From the NCBI GenBank assembly GCA_958295815.1, contig OY282374.1:2500856-2564855 (forward strand): a stretch of DNA of 64,000 nt. Reading direction: 5' to 3'. Each line of letters opens with the position of its first letter. Position 1 is the first letter of the stretch. The translations under genes and the position numbers were made by a program. The DNA comes from Candidatus Poribacteria bacterium (lineage in GTDB: Bacteria; Poribacteria; WGA-4E; WGA-3G). Below, piece after piece: positions 52,223-60,900 of this stretch. The notes under the pieces were generated by a model. It made no database searches. It was given only the letters and a program-made list of their open reading frames with translations, and had not been told where the DNA came from.

Positions 52223-53293
52223 CTACCAATCAATTTCATCAAGGTTCTCTGCAACCAAAACCTTCTCAAAAAGCGAATCAAGTTGAGCACTGTTCTGGAT
52301 TGAGGTAATCCTTGTAGCAACCGATTCTGGAACGGTATCAAATCGGAACTGTAACAGTTTCAGGATCGCCTCGTGTTTGGCGCGTGTCTCTCCTTGTTCA
52401 ATACCTTGTTCAATACCTTGTTCAATACCTCGCTCAATACCTCGTTCAATGAGAACTTCAGCCATAGACTGTGCCATTGTTTCCACCTCCATGCCTTGCG
52501 TATATCGATCAACAAGCGTTATCAACTCTTCGTGTTCCTCAACTGGACGCCGATGCAGGATCAGCAGGAGCAAATAGATGATCGCTCGACGACGCTGATC
52601 GCCTTGCTCTGTATCAAGACTGTTCAGGTGCGATAACGCTTCAAGCAACGCATCGCTTATCGACCCCTTGTCCGCGTCCTCCTTTTGAAGAACCGCCAGC
52701 AACCACCCCAGCGGATGATCACTTTGCGTTAACCTCGACGAAGCCGTCTCCTTGACGCTGAGAAACAGCGTCTCGTAAGTTGGGACAAAACGCGTCAGAA
52801 CTTCAGGGATGTCCATGAGTGCCGTCAGCGTCAGTGGTGTCGTCCACCGTTGCGAACCCGTATAAAACACTATCGGCAGAATTGGACGCAAACGCCATTG
52901 ACTTTTCGGAACATTCGACGATTCCCACTCTTGGCGTTGTGAATCCCATATCTGCATCATGTAAAATAATACCCGAAACCCCATCGACACATCAACTGTG
53001 GATTGGTGCTCAATCAAAATATAGATGAGCAGTTCATCGGTTTCTGAGTCACTCTGAAATGGCACACTAAAGAGAATATCAGACTCTTGTTCTCGGAGGG
53101 TATCAGAAATAAAACTTCTATTCAGGTGTGCGAGTTGACTAAAGTCTAAGAGTGCCACGAGTTCGTTGGCGACGATCTCTACCAAACCTCGGACGTTCTC
53201 TTTATCTTGAAGCAACCATCGCGCACTCCGGTCAGGAAAATGTTCGATGGGGATTTCAAAAAAACTCCCTATTTCTGTTTCTTTTGCTGCCAT
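52223..53293 (-). CDS. Rpn-family recombination-promoting nuclease (PD-(D/E)XK)
   Basis: 356 residues from ATG 53293, preceded by AGGAGGGGCT; an ORF start at 53338 adds 15 residues without homology. The core SFISDTLREQESDILF with LLIYILIEHQSTVD gives the D and E-x-Q of the nuclease site. GFRVLFYMMQIWD and RPILPIVFYTG are typical of Rpn/YhgA-like proteins (PF04754). Near the C-terminus is a run of short repeats, IERGIERGIEQGIEQGIEQG, often seen in these proteins. E. coli Rpn proteins are DNA endonucleases that raise RecA-independent recombination and some act in phage defence with antitoxin-like partners. None is obvious here. Confidence 0.85.
   Translation of the reverse strand: MAAKETEIGSFFEIPIEHFPDRSARWLLQDKENVRGLVEIVANELVALLDFSQLAHLNRSFISDTLREQESDILFSVPFQSDSETDELLIYILIEHQSTVDVSMGFRVLFYMMQIWDSQRQEWESSNVPKSQWRLRPILPIVFYTGSQRWTTPLTLTALMDIPEVLTRFVPTYETLFLSVKETASSRLTQSDHPLGWLLAVLQKEDADKGSISDALLEALSHLNSLDTEQGDQRRRAIIYLLLLILHRRPVEEHEELITLVDRYTQGMEVETMAQSMAEVLIERGIERGIEQGIEQGIEQGETRAKHEAILKLLQFRFDTVPESVATRITSIQNSAQLDSLFEKVLVAENLDEIDW
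52382..52450. repeat. in-gene 12-bp repeat coding for GIE(Q/R)
   Basis: Five or more units of CAATACCTTGTT / CAATACCTCG(C/T)T, read on the minus strand as GIEQ/GIER. Unit number probably varies by slippage. Confidence 0.8.
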
Positions 53294-53649
53294 AGCCCCT
53301 CCTCTTGCGTGGTCTGTACATAATATAGCACGATTCACTTGCGAAATCCAACCAAAAAGCGTTTATAGTAGATTTTAGAATTACTTGGACACTGAAAACT
53401 CACGAACCAGTCCATGCTGTTCTATACAGATTCCGTCCCTACGGGACTCAAGAGACACCAACTAATGACCCTGCACATTTCGTTTGACTTATTTGTTAAA
53501 CCACAGTATAGTTATCCATATAAAGACGATTAACAATGTTTGTTGTTATTACAAATATTCTATCTCTATATGATTTTCCGAGATTTATTCAATGTTCTTG
53601 GTATAATGGATATTTAGGTTATAATTATTAGAAAAGGAGATATTTTAAA
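53294..53649. other. divergent gap upstream of the WD40 gene
   Basis: No gene. It holds TATAGTAGATTTTAGAATTA at 53364 (left end of the MITE-like family, with ATTACTTGGACA following), a GTCCC-TAC-GGGAC hairpin near 53433-53445, and an AT-rich stretch before the WD40 start with a possible TATAAT at 53602, without a convincing -35 partner. Confidence 0.6.
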
Positions 53650-56262
53650 TTGAAGAGATTTTCCCCAATTACAGATTTTAAGTCTATCATCGGACTTTCT
53701 ACGCTATTGATTCTATTTATCGTTTCAATTCTACCCATATCAAACAGTTTCGCTCAAGATTCACCACAATGGCATCTGCCCGAAGGGGCAACAACACGAC
53801 TCGGTAAGGGCTGGTTATCCGAGATTAAGTATTCACCCGATGGAACACAATTTGCTGCTGCAGGTTCCCTCGGCGTCTGGATTTATGACGCGGCAACCGA
53901 TGAAGAAATTGACCTGTATACTGGTTTCGGGTATGGCGTTACGACCGTCGCATATTCCCCCGATGGGAGCATAATCGCCGGTGGGAGTTGGGACGGTGTC
54001 GTTCGCTTGTGGGACGCAGAAACGGGTGACATTCTGCACGAACTTTCAGAGCATACAAGGAGCGTTCGTAGCGTTGTTTTCAGTTCTGACGGTACTCTGC
54101 TCGCAAGTGGAAGTCGGGATAATAATATCAATCTATGGAATCCTGAAACAGGTGAACACCTGAAAACCCTTGAAGGTCATACGGAAGGGGTCAGTTCTGT
54201 CGCTCTCAACCTTGATGGTACCACACTTATCAGTGCAAGTCGAGATGATACTATCGGTATATGGGATGTGGAGACAGGTGAACGCCAGCAGACCCTTACC
54301 GAGCATCGAGATGATGTTGCCGTTGTTGCGCTGAGTCCTGATGGCACAACACTCGCCAGTGGAGATTTAAACGCTACTATTCACGTGTGGGATACTGCAA
54401 CGTGGACGATCATGCACACACTCACTGGACATACGTCCGGTATCTACGACATTACATTCAGTCCTGACGGACGCCTCCTCGTGAGTGGGGGTGAGGACGA
54501 TACTGTCCAATTGTGGCATGCAGCTACAGGTACACATCTGAGAAGCATCACTGAACACACCGCTGACGTCTTTGACGTTCTTTTCACACCTGATGGCAAT
54601 ACGCTTGTCACGGGTGCTTGGGACGCCTCCATACGCTTTTGGGAACCTGTCACAGGCACACATCTGAAAACCATTACTGGACACACGGATGCCGTCGCGA
54701 GCGTTACGTTCAGTGCGGATGGTAGCATCCTCGCCACGCGGAGTTGGGACAAGACGATCCGTCTCTGGGATGCCGACACAGGCGACCTTCGGCATACGCT
54801 TATCGGACACCAAGATGACGTTGACGTTGTTGTATTCGCGCCTGATGGCCGGACACTCGCCAGCGGGAGTCAGGACGATACTATCCGTTTGTGGGACGCT
54901 GTTACAGGTGAACACCTGAAAACGCTCAGAGGTCATTACTCCTACCTGATAAGTCTTGCTTTCAGTCCTGATGGCACTATACTCGCAAGTGGCAGTGAGG
55001 ACGATAGTATCCGTTTATGGAATGTCGTAACAGGTGAAAGAATAAGAACCCTCTGGGAACATGAGGCGGGTGTTGAAACATTGGCTTTCAGTCCTGACGG
55101 GAGTATGCTCGCCAGCGGGAGTCGAGACGACACCATCCGCTTGTGGGATATGGAAACGTATGAGGAATCGCAAGTCATCACTGAGCATGAGGATGATGTA
55201 TGGGCTGTCGCTTTCAGTCCTGATGGCACTATACTCGCAAGTGGCGGGGGCGATAAGGTTTCCTTATGGGATGTCGAAACAGCTGAACTCCAGCAGACCT
55301 TCATCAAGCCTACCGACCCTGAAGCAGAAGCGGCAATAGAGGAATTGGGAGAGGATGTTCCTTCCGAGAACCCAGCAAATGCTACCAGTATTGTTTTCGG
55401 TCCAGATGGTAGAACACTTGTCACTGGAAGTTATGATGCGACTATCCGCTTGTGGAATACCGCCACCGGAGAACAATTAGCAACGTTTGATGGACACTCA
55501 TTTTCTGTTACAAGCGTTGCAGTTAGTCCTGATGGCAGCACAATCGCAAGTGGAAGTTTCGATGGTTCTGTCCTTTTGTGGGCATTTCCTGTCGGACTCA
55601 ATATTGATGACATCATCGCACAAATTTTGGGTGATCTGAATGCGGATGGTATTGTTAATATTCAAGATATAGTCTTGATTGCAGCGAGTCTTGGTGAGAC
55701 CACTGAGAGTGAGGCTGATCTCAACGACGATGGTGTCGTTAATGTCCAGGATCTCGTTATAATCGCGAATGCTTTAGGGGATGCCACAGCTGCACCTGCT
55801 ACACATGCACATGCCAGTGAGAAACTTACTGCAGCACAGGTAGAACAGTGGTTACGTCTCGCTAAGCGAGAAGCGTCTCAACTGAATCGGACCTCAAAAT
55901 TTCCAAGTGGGATTTCCTATGAACGTGGGATCTTGGCACTTGAACAGATTCTGGAAATGTTGGCTCCAAGAACAACGGCTCTGTTACCGAATTACCCGAA
56001 CCCGTTCAATCCTGAAACTTGGATACCCTACCAATTGGCAGAACCTACGAATGTCGCTATAAGTATCTATTCTGCTAATGGACAGTTGGTGCGGACACTT
56101 GAATTGGGTCATCAGGCTGTGGGTGTTTACCAATCTCGTAGCCGAGCGGCGCATTGGGACGGTAGGAACGAACTTGGCGAACAGGTCGCCAGCGGTATCT
56201 ATTTCTATGTGCTAATGGCAGGGGATTTCTCCGCCACACGGAAGATGTTGATATTGAAGTAA
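53650..56262 (+). CDS. secreted 14-repeat WD40 protein with dockerin-like segment and C-terminal sorting domain
   Basis: 870 residues, TTG start with AAAGGAG 13 bases upstream. Signal peptide about 1-36 (STLLILFIVSILPISNSFAQ). I count 14 WD40 repeats (residues about 50-655; typical unit FSPDGTILASGSEDDSIRLW), enough for two seven-bladed propellers; repeat 12 has a 20-residue Glu-rich insertion. Residues about 661-711 (GDLNADGIVNIQDIVLIAAS, DLNDDGVVNVQDLVIIANAL) are a dockerin-like pair of calcium-binding loops. Residues about 778-870 begin LLPNYPNPFNPETWIPYQLA and end DFSATRKMLILK, a FlgD-like/type IX-style sorting domain. Probably displayed outside the cell for protein-protein contact. No cohesin is visible in the window. 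Confidence 0.92.
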   Translation: MKRFSPITDFKSIIGLSTLLILFIVSILPISNSFAQDSPQWHLPEGATTRLGKGWLSEIKYSPDGTQFAAAGSLGVWIYDAATDEEIDLYTGFGYGVTTVAYSPDGSIIAGGSWDGVVRLWDAETGDILHELSEHTRSVRSVVFSSDGTLLASGSRDNNINLWNPETGEHLKTLEGHTEGVSSVALNLDGTTLISASRDDTIGIWDVETGERQQTLTEHRDDVAVVALSPDGTTLASGDLNATIHVWDTATWTIMHTLTGHTSGIYDITFSPDGRLLVSGGEDDTVQLWHAATGTHLRSITEHTADVFDVLFTPDGNTLVTGAWDASIRFWEPVTGTHLKTITGHTDAVASVTFSADGSILATRSWDKTIRLWDADTGDLRHTLIGHQDDVDVVVFAPDGRTLASGSQDDTIRLWDAVTGEHLKTLRGHYSYLISLAFSPDGTILASGSEDDSIRLWNVVTGERIRTLWEHEAGVETLAFSPDGSMLASGSRDDTIRLWDMETYEESQVITEHEDDVWAVAFSPDGTILASGGGDKVSLWDVETAELQQTFIKPTDPEAEAAIEELGEDVPSENPANATSIVFGPDGRTLVTGSYDATIRLWNTATGEQLATFDGHSFSVTSVAVSPDGSTIASGSFDGSVLLWAFPVGLNIDDIIAQILGDLNADGIVNIQDIVLIAASLGETTESEADLNDDGVVNVQDLVIIANALGDATAAPATHAHASEKLTAAQVEQWLRLAKREASQLNRTSKFPSGISYERGILALEQILEMLAPRTTALLPNYPNPFNPETWIPYQLAEPTNVAISIYSANGQLVRTLELGHQAVGVYQSRSRAAHWDGRNELGEQVASGIYFYVLMAGDFSATRKMLILK

Positions 56263-56291
56263 CATCTCTGTAGAAAGAATATTTATTATTT

Positions 56292-56321
56292 GGCGAGGTG
56301 GCAATTTCATGCTACCTCGCC
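56292..56321. terminator. hairpin GGCGAGGTGGC ... GCTACCTCGCC between convergent genes
   Basis: Long stem in the 61-bp gap between the WD40 gene and trpS, of the GGCGAGG repeat family; a probable bidirectional terminator, though without a clear U-tract. Confidence 0.5.
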
Positions 56322-56323
56322 TT

Positions 56324-57319
56324 CTACTTAACCACGCCAACGGCTTTTCGGACTTTCGCTAAAATCGGCACCGAAATGTCTCGTGCTTTCTCCCCACCTC
56401 TTTCAAGTATTTTATCCAATTCATCGGGATTGTCCATCAAATCGTTGTACCTATCGCGCTGCTCGGAAAAGGTAGACTCCAATAATGCGAACAACTCTTT
56501 TTTCATCTCACCGTAGGCGAGTCCACCGTTGCGGTAAAGTTCCCGCTTCGCAGCAACGGCATCAGCATCGGCGAAGTGTTGATAGATTGCAAAGACGTTG
56601 CATTCATCGGGGTCTTTCGGATCCTCTGGCAGCTTGGAATCGGTTACAATCCGCATGACAGGTTTGCGTATTTGATTAGAAGATGCAAATATCGGAATGA
56701 CGTTATTATAACTTTTGCTCATCTTTCTGCCGTCGATACCGGGGATCGTCATGACTTCTTTCCGGATTGCGGCTTCTGGCACCGTTAAAACATTGCCATA
56801 ATTGCTGTTGAAAGTCATGGCAACATCGCGCGTAATTTCGAGATGTTGTTGCTGGTCAAGCCCGACTGGCACGATATGCGTCCCGAACATCAGAATGTCC
56901 GCCGCCATCAAAACAGGATAGGTAAAGAGACCTGCATTGATGTTTTTATCCTCTTCACGTCCCTCGGCAATGTTATCGTCAACAATCGCTTTATAGGCGT
57001 GTGCGCGGTTAAGCAAACCTTTTGCAGTAAAACACGCCAACACCCACGCCAACTCGAATACCTCTGGAATGTCGGATTGACGGTAGAAAATCACCTCATC
57101 TGGGTTGAGTCCCAACGCTAACCACGTCGCAGTTGCCTGATGGGTTAAATGGATCAGCTGTTTCTTGTCCCGGACGGTCGTAAGTGCGTGATAATCAGCG
57201 ATAAAATAGAGTGCCTGATATGTTTCTGCGAGTTCCAGCGCAGGTTTAATCATACCGAGGTAGTTGCCGATGTGTGGTTGTCCTGTCGGTTTGATACCTG
57301 TTAATGTTATCTGTTTCAA
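56324..57319 (-). CDS. trpS: tryptophanyl-tRNA synthetase
   Basis: 331 residues, normal length. TGIKPTGQPHIGNYLGMI includes the class I HIGH-like motif (PHIGN), and GIDGRKMSKSYNNVIPIF is the KMSKS loop. YFIADYHALTT, VLMAADILMFGTHIVPVGLD and QQQHLEITRDVA are TrpRS-typical. It charges tRNA-Trp. It is monocistronic; a MITE-like element lies upstream. Confidence 0.96.
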   Translation of the reverse strand: MKQITLTGIKPTGQPHIGNYLGMIKPALELAETYQALYFIADYHALTTVRDKKQLIHLTHQATATWLALGLNPDEVIFYRQSDIPEVFELAWVLACFTAKGLLNRAHAYKAIVDDNIAEGREEDKNINAGLFTYPVLMAADILMFGTHIVPVGLDQQQHLEITRDVAMTFNSNYGNVLTVPEAAIRKEVMTIPGIDGRKMSKSYNNVIPIFASSNQIRKPVMRIVTDSKLPEDPKDPDECNVFAIYQHFADADAVAAKRELYRNGGLAYGEMKKELFALLESTFSEQRDRYNDLMDNPDELDKILERGGEKARDISVPILAKVRKAVGVVK

Positions 57320-57605
57320 TTCCGTTGTGTCCTCCTTTGTGTTTATATTAAAAAAGACTTACGCAAATTAACAGAAAAAGGGATATTTTGCTGAAAAGTC
57401 GTTATCTCGTTGCATTTAACCCCCTAAAGAATCAGAATCAACGGTATGAAGCCCGTGCGGGCTTCCGAATCAACGGTATTCATGCCCTATGGCATGAACC
57501 GGGGTATGAATGCCTCATGGCATTCCCCGCCCCTTATCAGGGGGACTTTAAGAGGTAATACGTAAGTCCTATTAAAGTTATTATAACCCGTTGCGGTTTA
57601 TATAT
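57320..57605. other. gap upstream of trpS, mostly a MITE-like element
   Basis: No gene. It contains the GACTTACG element with three nested hairpins; the trpS promoter should lie in the 30-50 bp nearest 57320 but is not clear. Confidence 0.65.
57356..57568. mobile_element. MITE-like element with GACTTACG ends and nested hairpin block
   Basis: 213 bp between GACTTACGC and CGTAAGTC. The interior has CCCCCTAAA ... CCCCTTATCAGGGGGAC, the same sequence found whole at 50611. Here it is split by a block of three hairpins: GAAGCCCG-TG-CGGGCTTC (57448), TTCATGCC-CTAT-GGCATGAA (57479) and GAATGCC-TCAT-GGCATTC (57508). A block has therefore inserted into an older repeat. Confidence 0.65.
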
Positions 57606-58424
57606 TCAACCAAACCTCTGAATCGTAACGGTGTCTCCTTGTTTTATGTTTAAAACCCTTTCTGCGCTCCCACCATTTACGGAAATTTCCAACAACCCAG
57701 AACTTCCGATAATTGCCAGCGGTTCTCCTATCTGAGATTCAGCGTAAGTACGGTTAATCCGTTTAATCCGAGTACTTGCAACGCTGATTTCATAACCAAC
57801 TGATACATTTTTCATACGCACAAGTGTTGTTTCTGAGATATTTGTTATTGCGTTCCCAAAACTGTCAATTTTGATAATCTCGCCAATCAGTTTATCGTCG
57901 GAAATTGTGAGTAATGGAAGGGGGAATCGGACGAGATTTTCTACCGGCGGACCGATGTCATCGAGCCGGACCCCAAGGGACAGGTGCGCGGCAACAGGCG
58001 CGAAAATATCTCTGCCGTGGAATGTATTGCTTACCTCTGGCAAATGGTAGGCTCGGTTTTCAATCGCCACTCCATACGCCGGTTGTTCTTCTCTATCCTC
58101 AATTTCCTGTAGCAGATAACTCAATATTCCATTGTCAGGACAGACGAAATATGCGTGGTCTGTCCGGCACACTATCGCCCGTCGATCGCTCCCTACACCG
58201 GGATCAACGACGATAACGTGAATCGTGCCTTTCGGAAAGTAGCGGTATGCTGCGTGGATTAAAAAGGCGGCTTCTTGAATGTCCTGCGGAGGGACAGCGT
58301 GTGTGATGTCAACCAGCTGCACATTCGGGTTAATTCCGAGGATTACACCTTTCATGACCCCGACATAAGCATCGCTTGTGCCGAAGTCAGTTGTTAGTGT
58401 GATGACGCGAGACGGGTTGTTCAT
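57606..58424 (-). CDS. SAM hydrolase / hydroxide adenosyltransferase (DUF62 family)
   Basis: 272 residues from the ATG at 58424, four bases after the upstream stop; the ORF extends to 58520 but that part overlaps the preceding gene. VITLTTDFGTSDAYVGVMKG and VQLVDITHAVPPQDIQEAAF are the DUF62 signatures (SAM-binding Asp, catalytic D/H region), with HVIVVDPGVGSDRRAI and FVCPDNGILSYLL next. It is a homologue of fluorinase and chlorinase, but ordinary members hydrolyse SAM to adenosine and methionine. It is cotranscribed with the TIM-barrel gene upstream. Confidence 0.88.
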   Translation of the reverse strand: MNNPSRVITLTTDFGTSDAYVGVMKGVILGINPNVQLVDITHAVPPQDIQEAAFLIHAAYRYFPKGTIHVIVVDPGVGSDRRAIVCRTDHAYFVCPDNGILSYLLQEIEDREEQPAYGVAIENRAYHLPEVSNTFHGRDIFAPVAAHLSLGVRLDDIGPPVENLVRFPLPLLTISDDKLIGEIIKIDSFGNAITNISETTLVRMKNVSVGYEISVASTRIKRINRTYAESQIGEPLAIIGSSGLLEISVNGGSAERVLNIKQGDTVTIQRFG

Positions 58425-58428
58425 GTCA

Positions 58429-59229
58429 TTAGAGGTTGGCTTGCATCCAAGCGAAACTTTTTCGCTGTCCTGTGCCGTCGTTTTCTCTGCCTTCATATTC
58501 ACAACACCAAACACCGTCATAGCCTGCTTCTCTGAGACACCGAATTGCCTTTGCGAGATCTATTTCACCTTCGCCGAGAGCCTCACCGCGGTAGTCCCCA
58601 CGCGATCCTGTTCCATCTTTTAGGTGTGTGTGCAGTGTATAGGGTGCCACGATTTCATAATACCTGCCGACGGTCTCTAAATCATGACCTGCCCAGCGGT
58701 AATTCATCGTGTCCATATTGGCACCGACATACTTAGAACCGACGCGCTCAAAGATTTCTACCTGCAAATCACCGTCGTTGGTAACGATGCCGTGGTTGTC
58801 AACCGCTAAGTAAACCTCGTCGCGTTCAGCGAATTCAAGGCAGCGTGATAGACAGCCAGCCATCGCTTCAACCCAACGGCTTTCTGGAACGGCATCCTTT
58901 GCAGCACCACCCTCTGTACGGAGAACTGAACAGCCAAGACGCTTAGCGAGTCCTGAAATACGCTCCATCCGTTCGATCTGAGAACCGATAGCCTCTTCCT
59001 CAAGCAGGACGAAATCGTTGCCTGCAGCGAGTGCGGAGACTTGTAATCCGTAACCTTCGACCTGTGCCCTTACGGCTTCGGCATTCTTTTCAGGATCAGG
59101 GGTCTCCGAATTCCAGACATCGCTGATCTGGAGTTCAACGTAACTGAATCCTGTCTCGCTTGTGAATTTCAGAAAGTCATCAAGCGATTTGCTTGCATAG
59201 TTATAATGGATAAGCCCTAATTTTGACAT
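58429..59229 (-). CDS. sugar phosphate isomerase/epimerase-like TIM-barrel protein
   Basis: 266 residues. FSYVELQISDVW, YLAVDNHGIVTNDG (metal-ligand region), KYVGANMDTMNYRWAG (Asp), YTLHTHLKDGTG (His) and GVWCCEYEGREN (Glu) are at the positions of the xylose-isomerase-like metal site. Substrate unknown. First gene of a two-gene unit with the SAM hydrolase. Starts MSKLGLIHYNY with AGAGAGG 13 bases upstream. Confidence 0.82.
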   Translation of the reverse strand: MSKLGLIHYNYASKSLDDFLKFTSETGFSYVELQISDVWNSETPDPEKNAEAVRAQVEGYGLQVSALAAGNDFVLLEEEAIGSQIERMERISGLAKRLGCSVLRTEGGAAKDAVPESRWVEAMAGCLSRCLEFAERDEVYLAVDNHGIVTNDGDLQVEIFERVGSKYVGANMDTMNYRWAGHDLETVGRYYEIVAPYTLHTHLKDGTGSRGDYRGEALGEGEIDLAKAIRCLREAGYDGVWCCEYEGRENDGTGQRKSFAWMQANL

Positions 59230-59574
59230 AAATTTTTCTTACCTCTCTCGTTATAGCAATCGGGGTTACAAACCCCTCCCACAAGTTTCAGTGTCTGCCC
59301 AACAAGTGCCGCAGAATCGGGGTTACAAACCCCTCCCACTGATAGCAGTTAGCAGTCAGCAGTCAGCAGTCAGAAAAAGTCGGGGTTACAAACCCCTCCC
59401 ACAATACAAATCCCTCACACAGGTAGCAGGCAGCTATCAGTAGTCAGAAAGAGTCGGGGTTACAAACCCCTCCCACAATACAAACCCCTCCCACAATACA
59501 AACCCCTCCTACAGGTAGCAGTGTGTATCCTACAAGTATGGACAATCATAACTTTGATCTCAAGTTAAAAAGAC
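59230..59574. repeat. cluster of GGAG-type hairpins and GCAGTCA repeats
   Basis: Four GGGGTTACAAACCCCTCCCA units (59261, 59318, 59381, 59455) are interspersed with ACAATACAAACCCCTCCCAC half-units lacking the left arm and with AGCAGTCAGCAGTCAG microsatellite. No gene is visible. Half-units look like products of slippage or partial copying. Confidence 0.8.
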
Positions 59575-59603
59575 TTGCATCATTAAAGTTCCTGTGCTAT
59601 AAT
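59575..59603 (+). promoter_or_regulatory. sigma-70 promoter of mqnE-mqnA-fur
   Basis: TTGCAT (59575-59580), 17-bp spacer, TATAAT (59598-59603). Confidence 0.8.
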
Positions 59604-59763
59604 ACTTTGATTGAGAAACAAGTGTCAAGCATTTTTTTACGAGATTATAGATAGAAATAGATAGAAAATGTTGGGTTGCAGTCTTCGTCCATTCGGAATA
59701 GGATTCGAGTCTATGGGCTGCATTGTAGCAAAAAAGATTGATAACCGATCAGGAAAAAAAGTA

Positions 59764-60900
59764 ATGGAGAATTATAACTGTTTTACCGACCCCAAATTGC
59801 CTGGGATCTATGAAAAAGTCAAGGCAGAAGAACGCCTCTCTTTTGAGGAAGGGGTCTCGCTTTATGAAAGCCCGGATATTACGGGCGTTGGGTTTATCGC
59901 AAACCATGTTCGTGAACGTCTAAATGGGAACGTCACCTACTATAACATCAATCAACATATAGATTATTCTAATGTCTGTATCCTCCATGCCCGGTGCCAC
60001 TTTTGTGCGTTTGCGAGAAAAAACATGCAGACCGAAGGTGCCTGGGAAATGAGTGTTGATGAGTTTTTAGACAAGGCGATGTACTCAATTGAGCACGGAT
60101 GCACAGAGATTCATAGTGTTGGCGGATTACACCCTAAATTGCCGTTTGATTATTACCTCGATATGATCCGCGGACTCAAAGAACGGATGCCGCAGGTACA
60201 CCTTAAATTTTTCACGGCTGTCGAGATTCACCACTTCTCTCGGATTTTCAAGATGTCGATAGAAGAAGTGCTAACGCAGCTACGGGACGCAGGATTAGAT
60301 TCACTGCCCGGTGGTGGTGCTGAAATCTTTGCCGAAGAGACACGTGAAAAGATCTGTCCTGGGAAACTCAGTGCAGAGGGTTGGTTAGAGGTACACGATA
60401 TTGCGCATCGCCTCGGTATCTCCACGAACGCGACGATGTTGTATGGACACCTTGAAACGAATGAAGACAGGGTTGACCACTTCATCAGGTTGCGGGAACA
60501 GCAGGATAAATCCGGTGGGTTCGTGACATTTATTCCACTGGCGTTCCATCCGCTGAACACCCGAATGGCATACTTGCCTTCAACGACTGGATTAACTGAC
60601 CTTCGGAACATTGCCGTGGCACGCCTCATGCTCGATAATATACCGCATATCAAGGTTTATTGGATCATGACCGGCTTGAAGACAGCACAGGTTGCCCTCC
60701 GTTTCGGCTCAGACGATATCGACGGCACCGTAACTGAGGAAAAGATCACACACATGGCAGGTGCCGACACACCGGAATCTGTCACTGTTTCGCAGCTAAC
60801 GCATCTCATTGAAGAAGCTGGCTACGTGCCTGTCGAGCGCGATACGCTTTACAATGAAATTATTCGAGAGGGGAATCAGTGGTACAGAAAAGCCGCATAA
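59764..60900 (+). CDS. mqnE: aminofutalosine synthase (radical SAM, menaquinone synthesis)
   Basis: 378 residues from ATG 59764 with AGGA upstream; ATGs at 59668 and 59713 would add non-conserved residues. NVTYYNINQHIDYSNVCILH and ARCHFCAFARK hold the cluster cysteines, spaced CX5CX2C rather than the usual CX3CX2C. HSVGGLHPKLPFDYYLDM, LPGGGAEIFAEETREKICPG and TNATMLYGHLET follow the MqnE pattern. MqnE joins the MqnA product to SAM to give aminofutalosine. Next gene mqnA overlaps by 22 bp, which supports the assignment over the related CofG/CofH or MqnC. Confidence 0.88.
   Translation: MENYNCFTDPKLPGIYEKVKAEERLSFEEGVSLYESPDITGVGFIANHVRERLNGNVTYYNINQHIDYSNVCILHARCHFCAFARKNMQTEGAWEMSVDEFLDKAMYSIEHGCTEIHSVGGLHPKLPFDYYLDMIRGLKERMPQVHLKFFTAVEIHHFSRIFKMSIEEVLTQLRDAGLDSLPGGGAEIFAEETREKICPGKLSAEGWLEVHDIAHRLGISTNATMLYGHLETNEDRVDHFIRLREQQDKSGGFVTFIPLAFHPLNTRMAYLPSTTGLTDLRNIAVARLMLDNIPHIKVYWIMTGLKTAQVALRFGSDDIDGTVTEEKITHMAGADTPESVTVSQLTHLIEEAGYVPVERDTLYNEIIREGNQWYRKAA

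Noticed and set aside
57606-58424. Fluorinase or chlorinase
   Set aside because: The gene belongs to the same superfamily but matches ordinary DUF62 SAM hydrolases, and there is no halometabolite gene context.
59764-60900. CofG/CofH (F420) or MqnC assignment
   Set aside because: The overlap with mqnA and the conserved blocks HSVGGLHPKLPF and LPGGGAEIFAEE favour MqnE.
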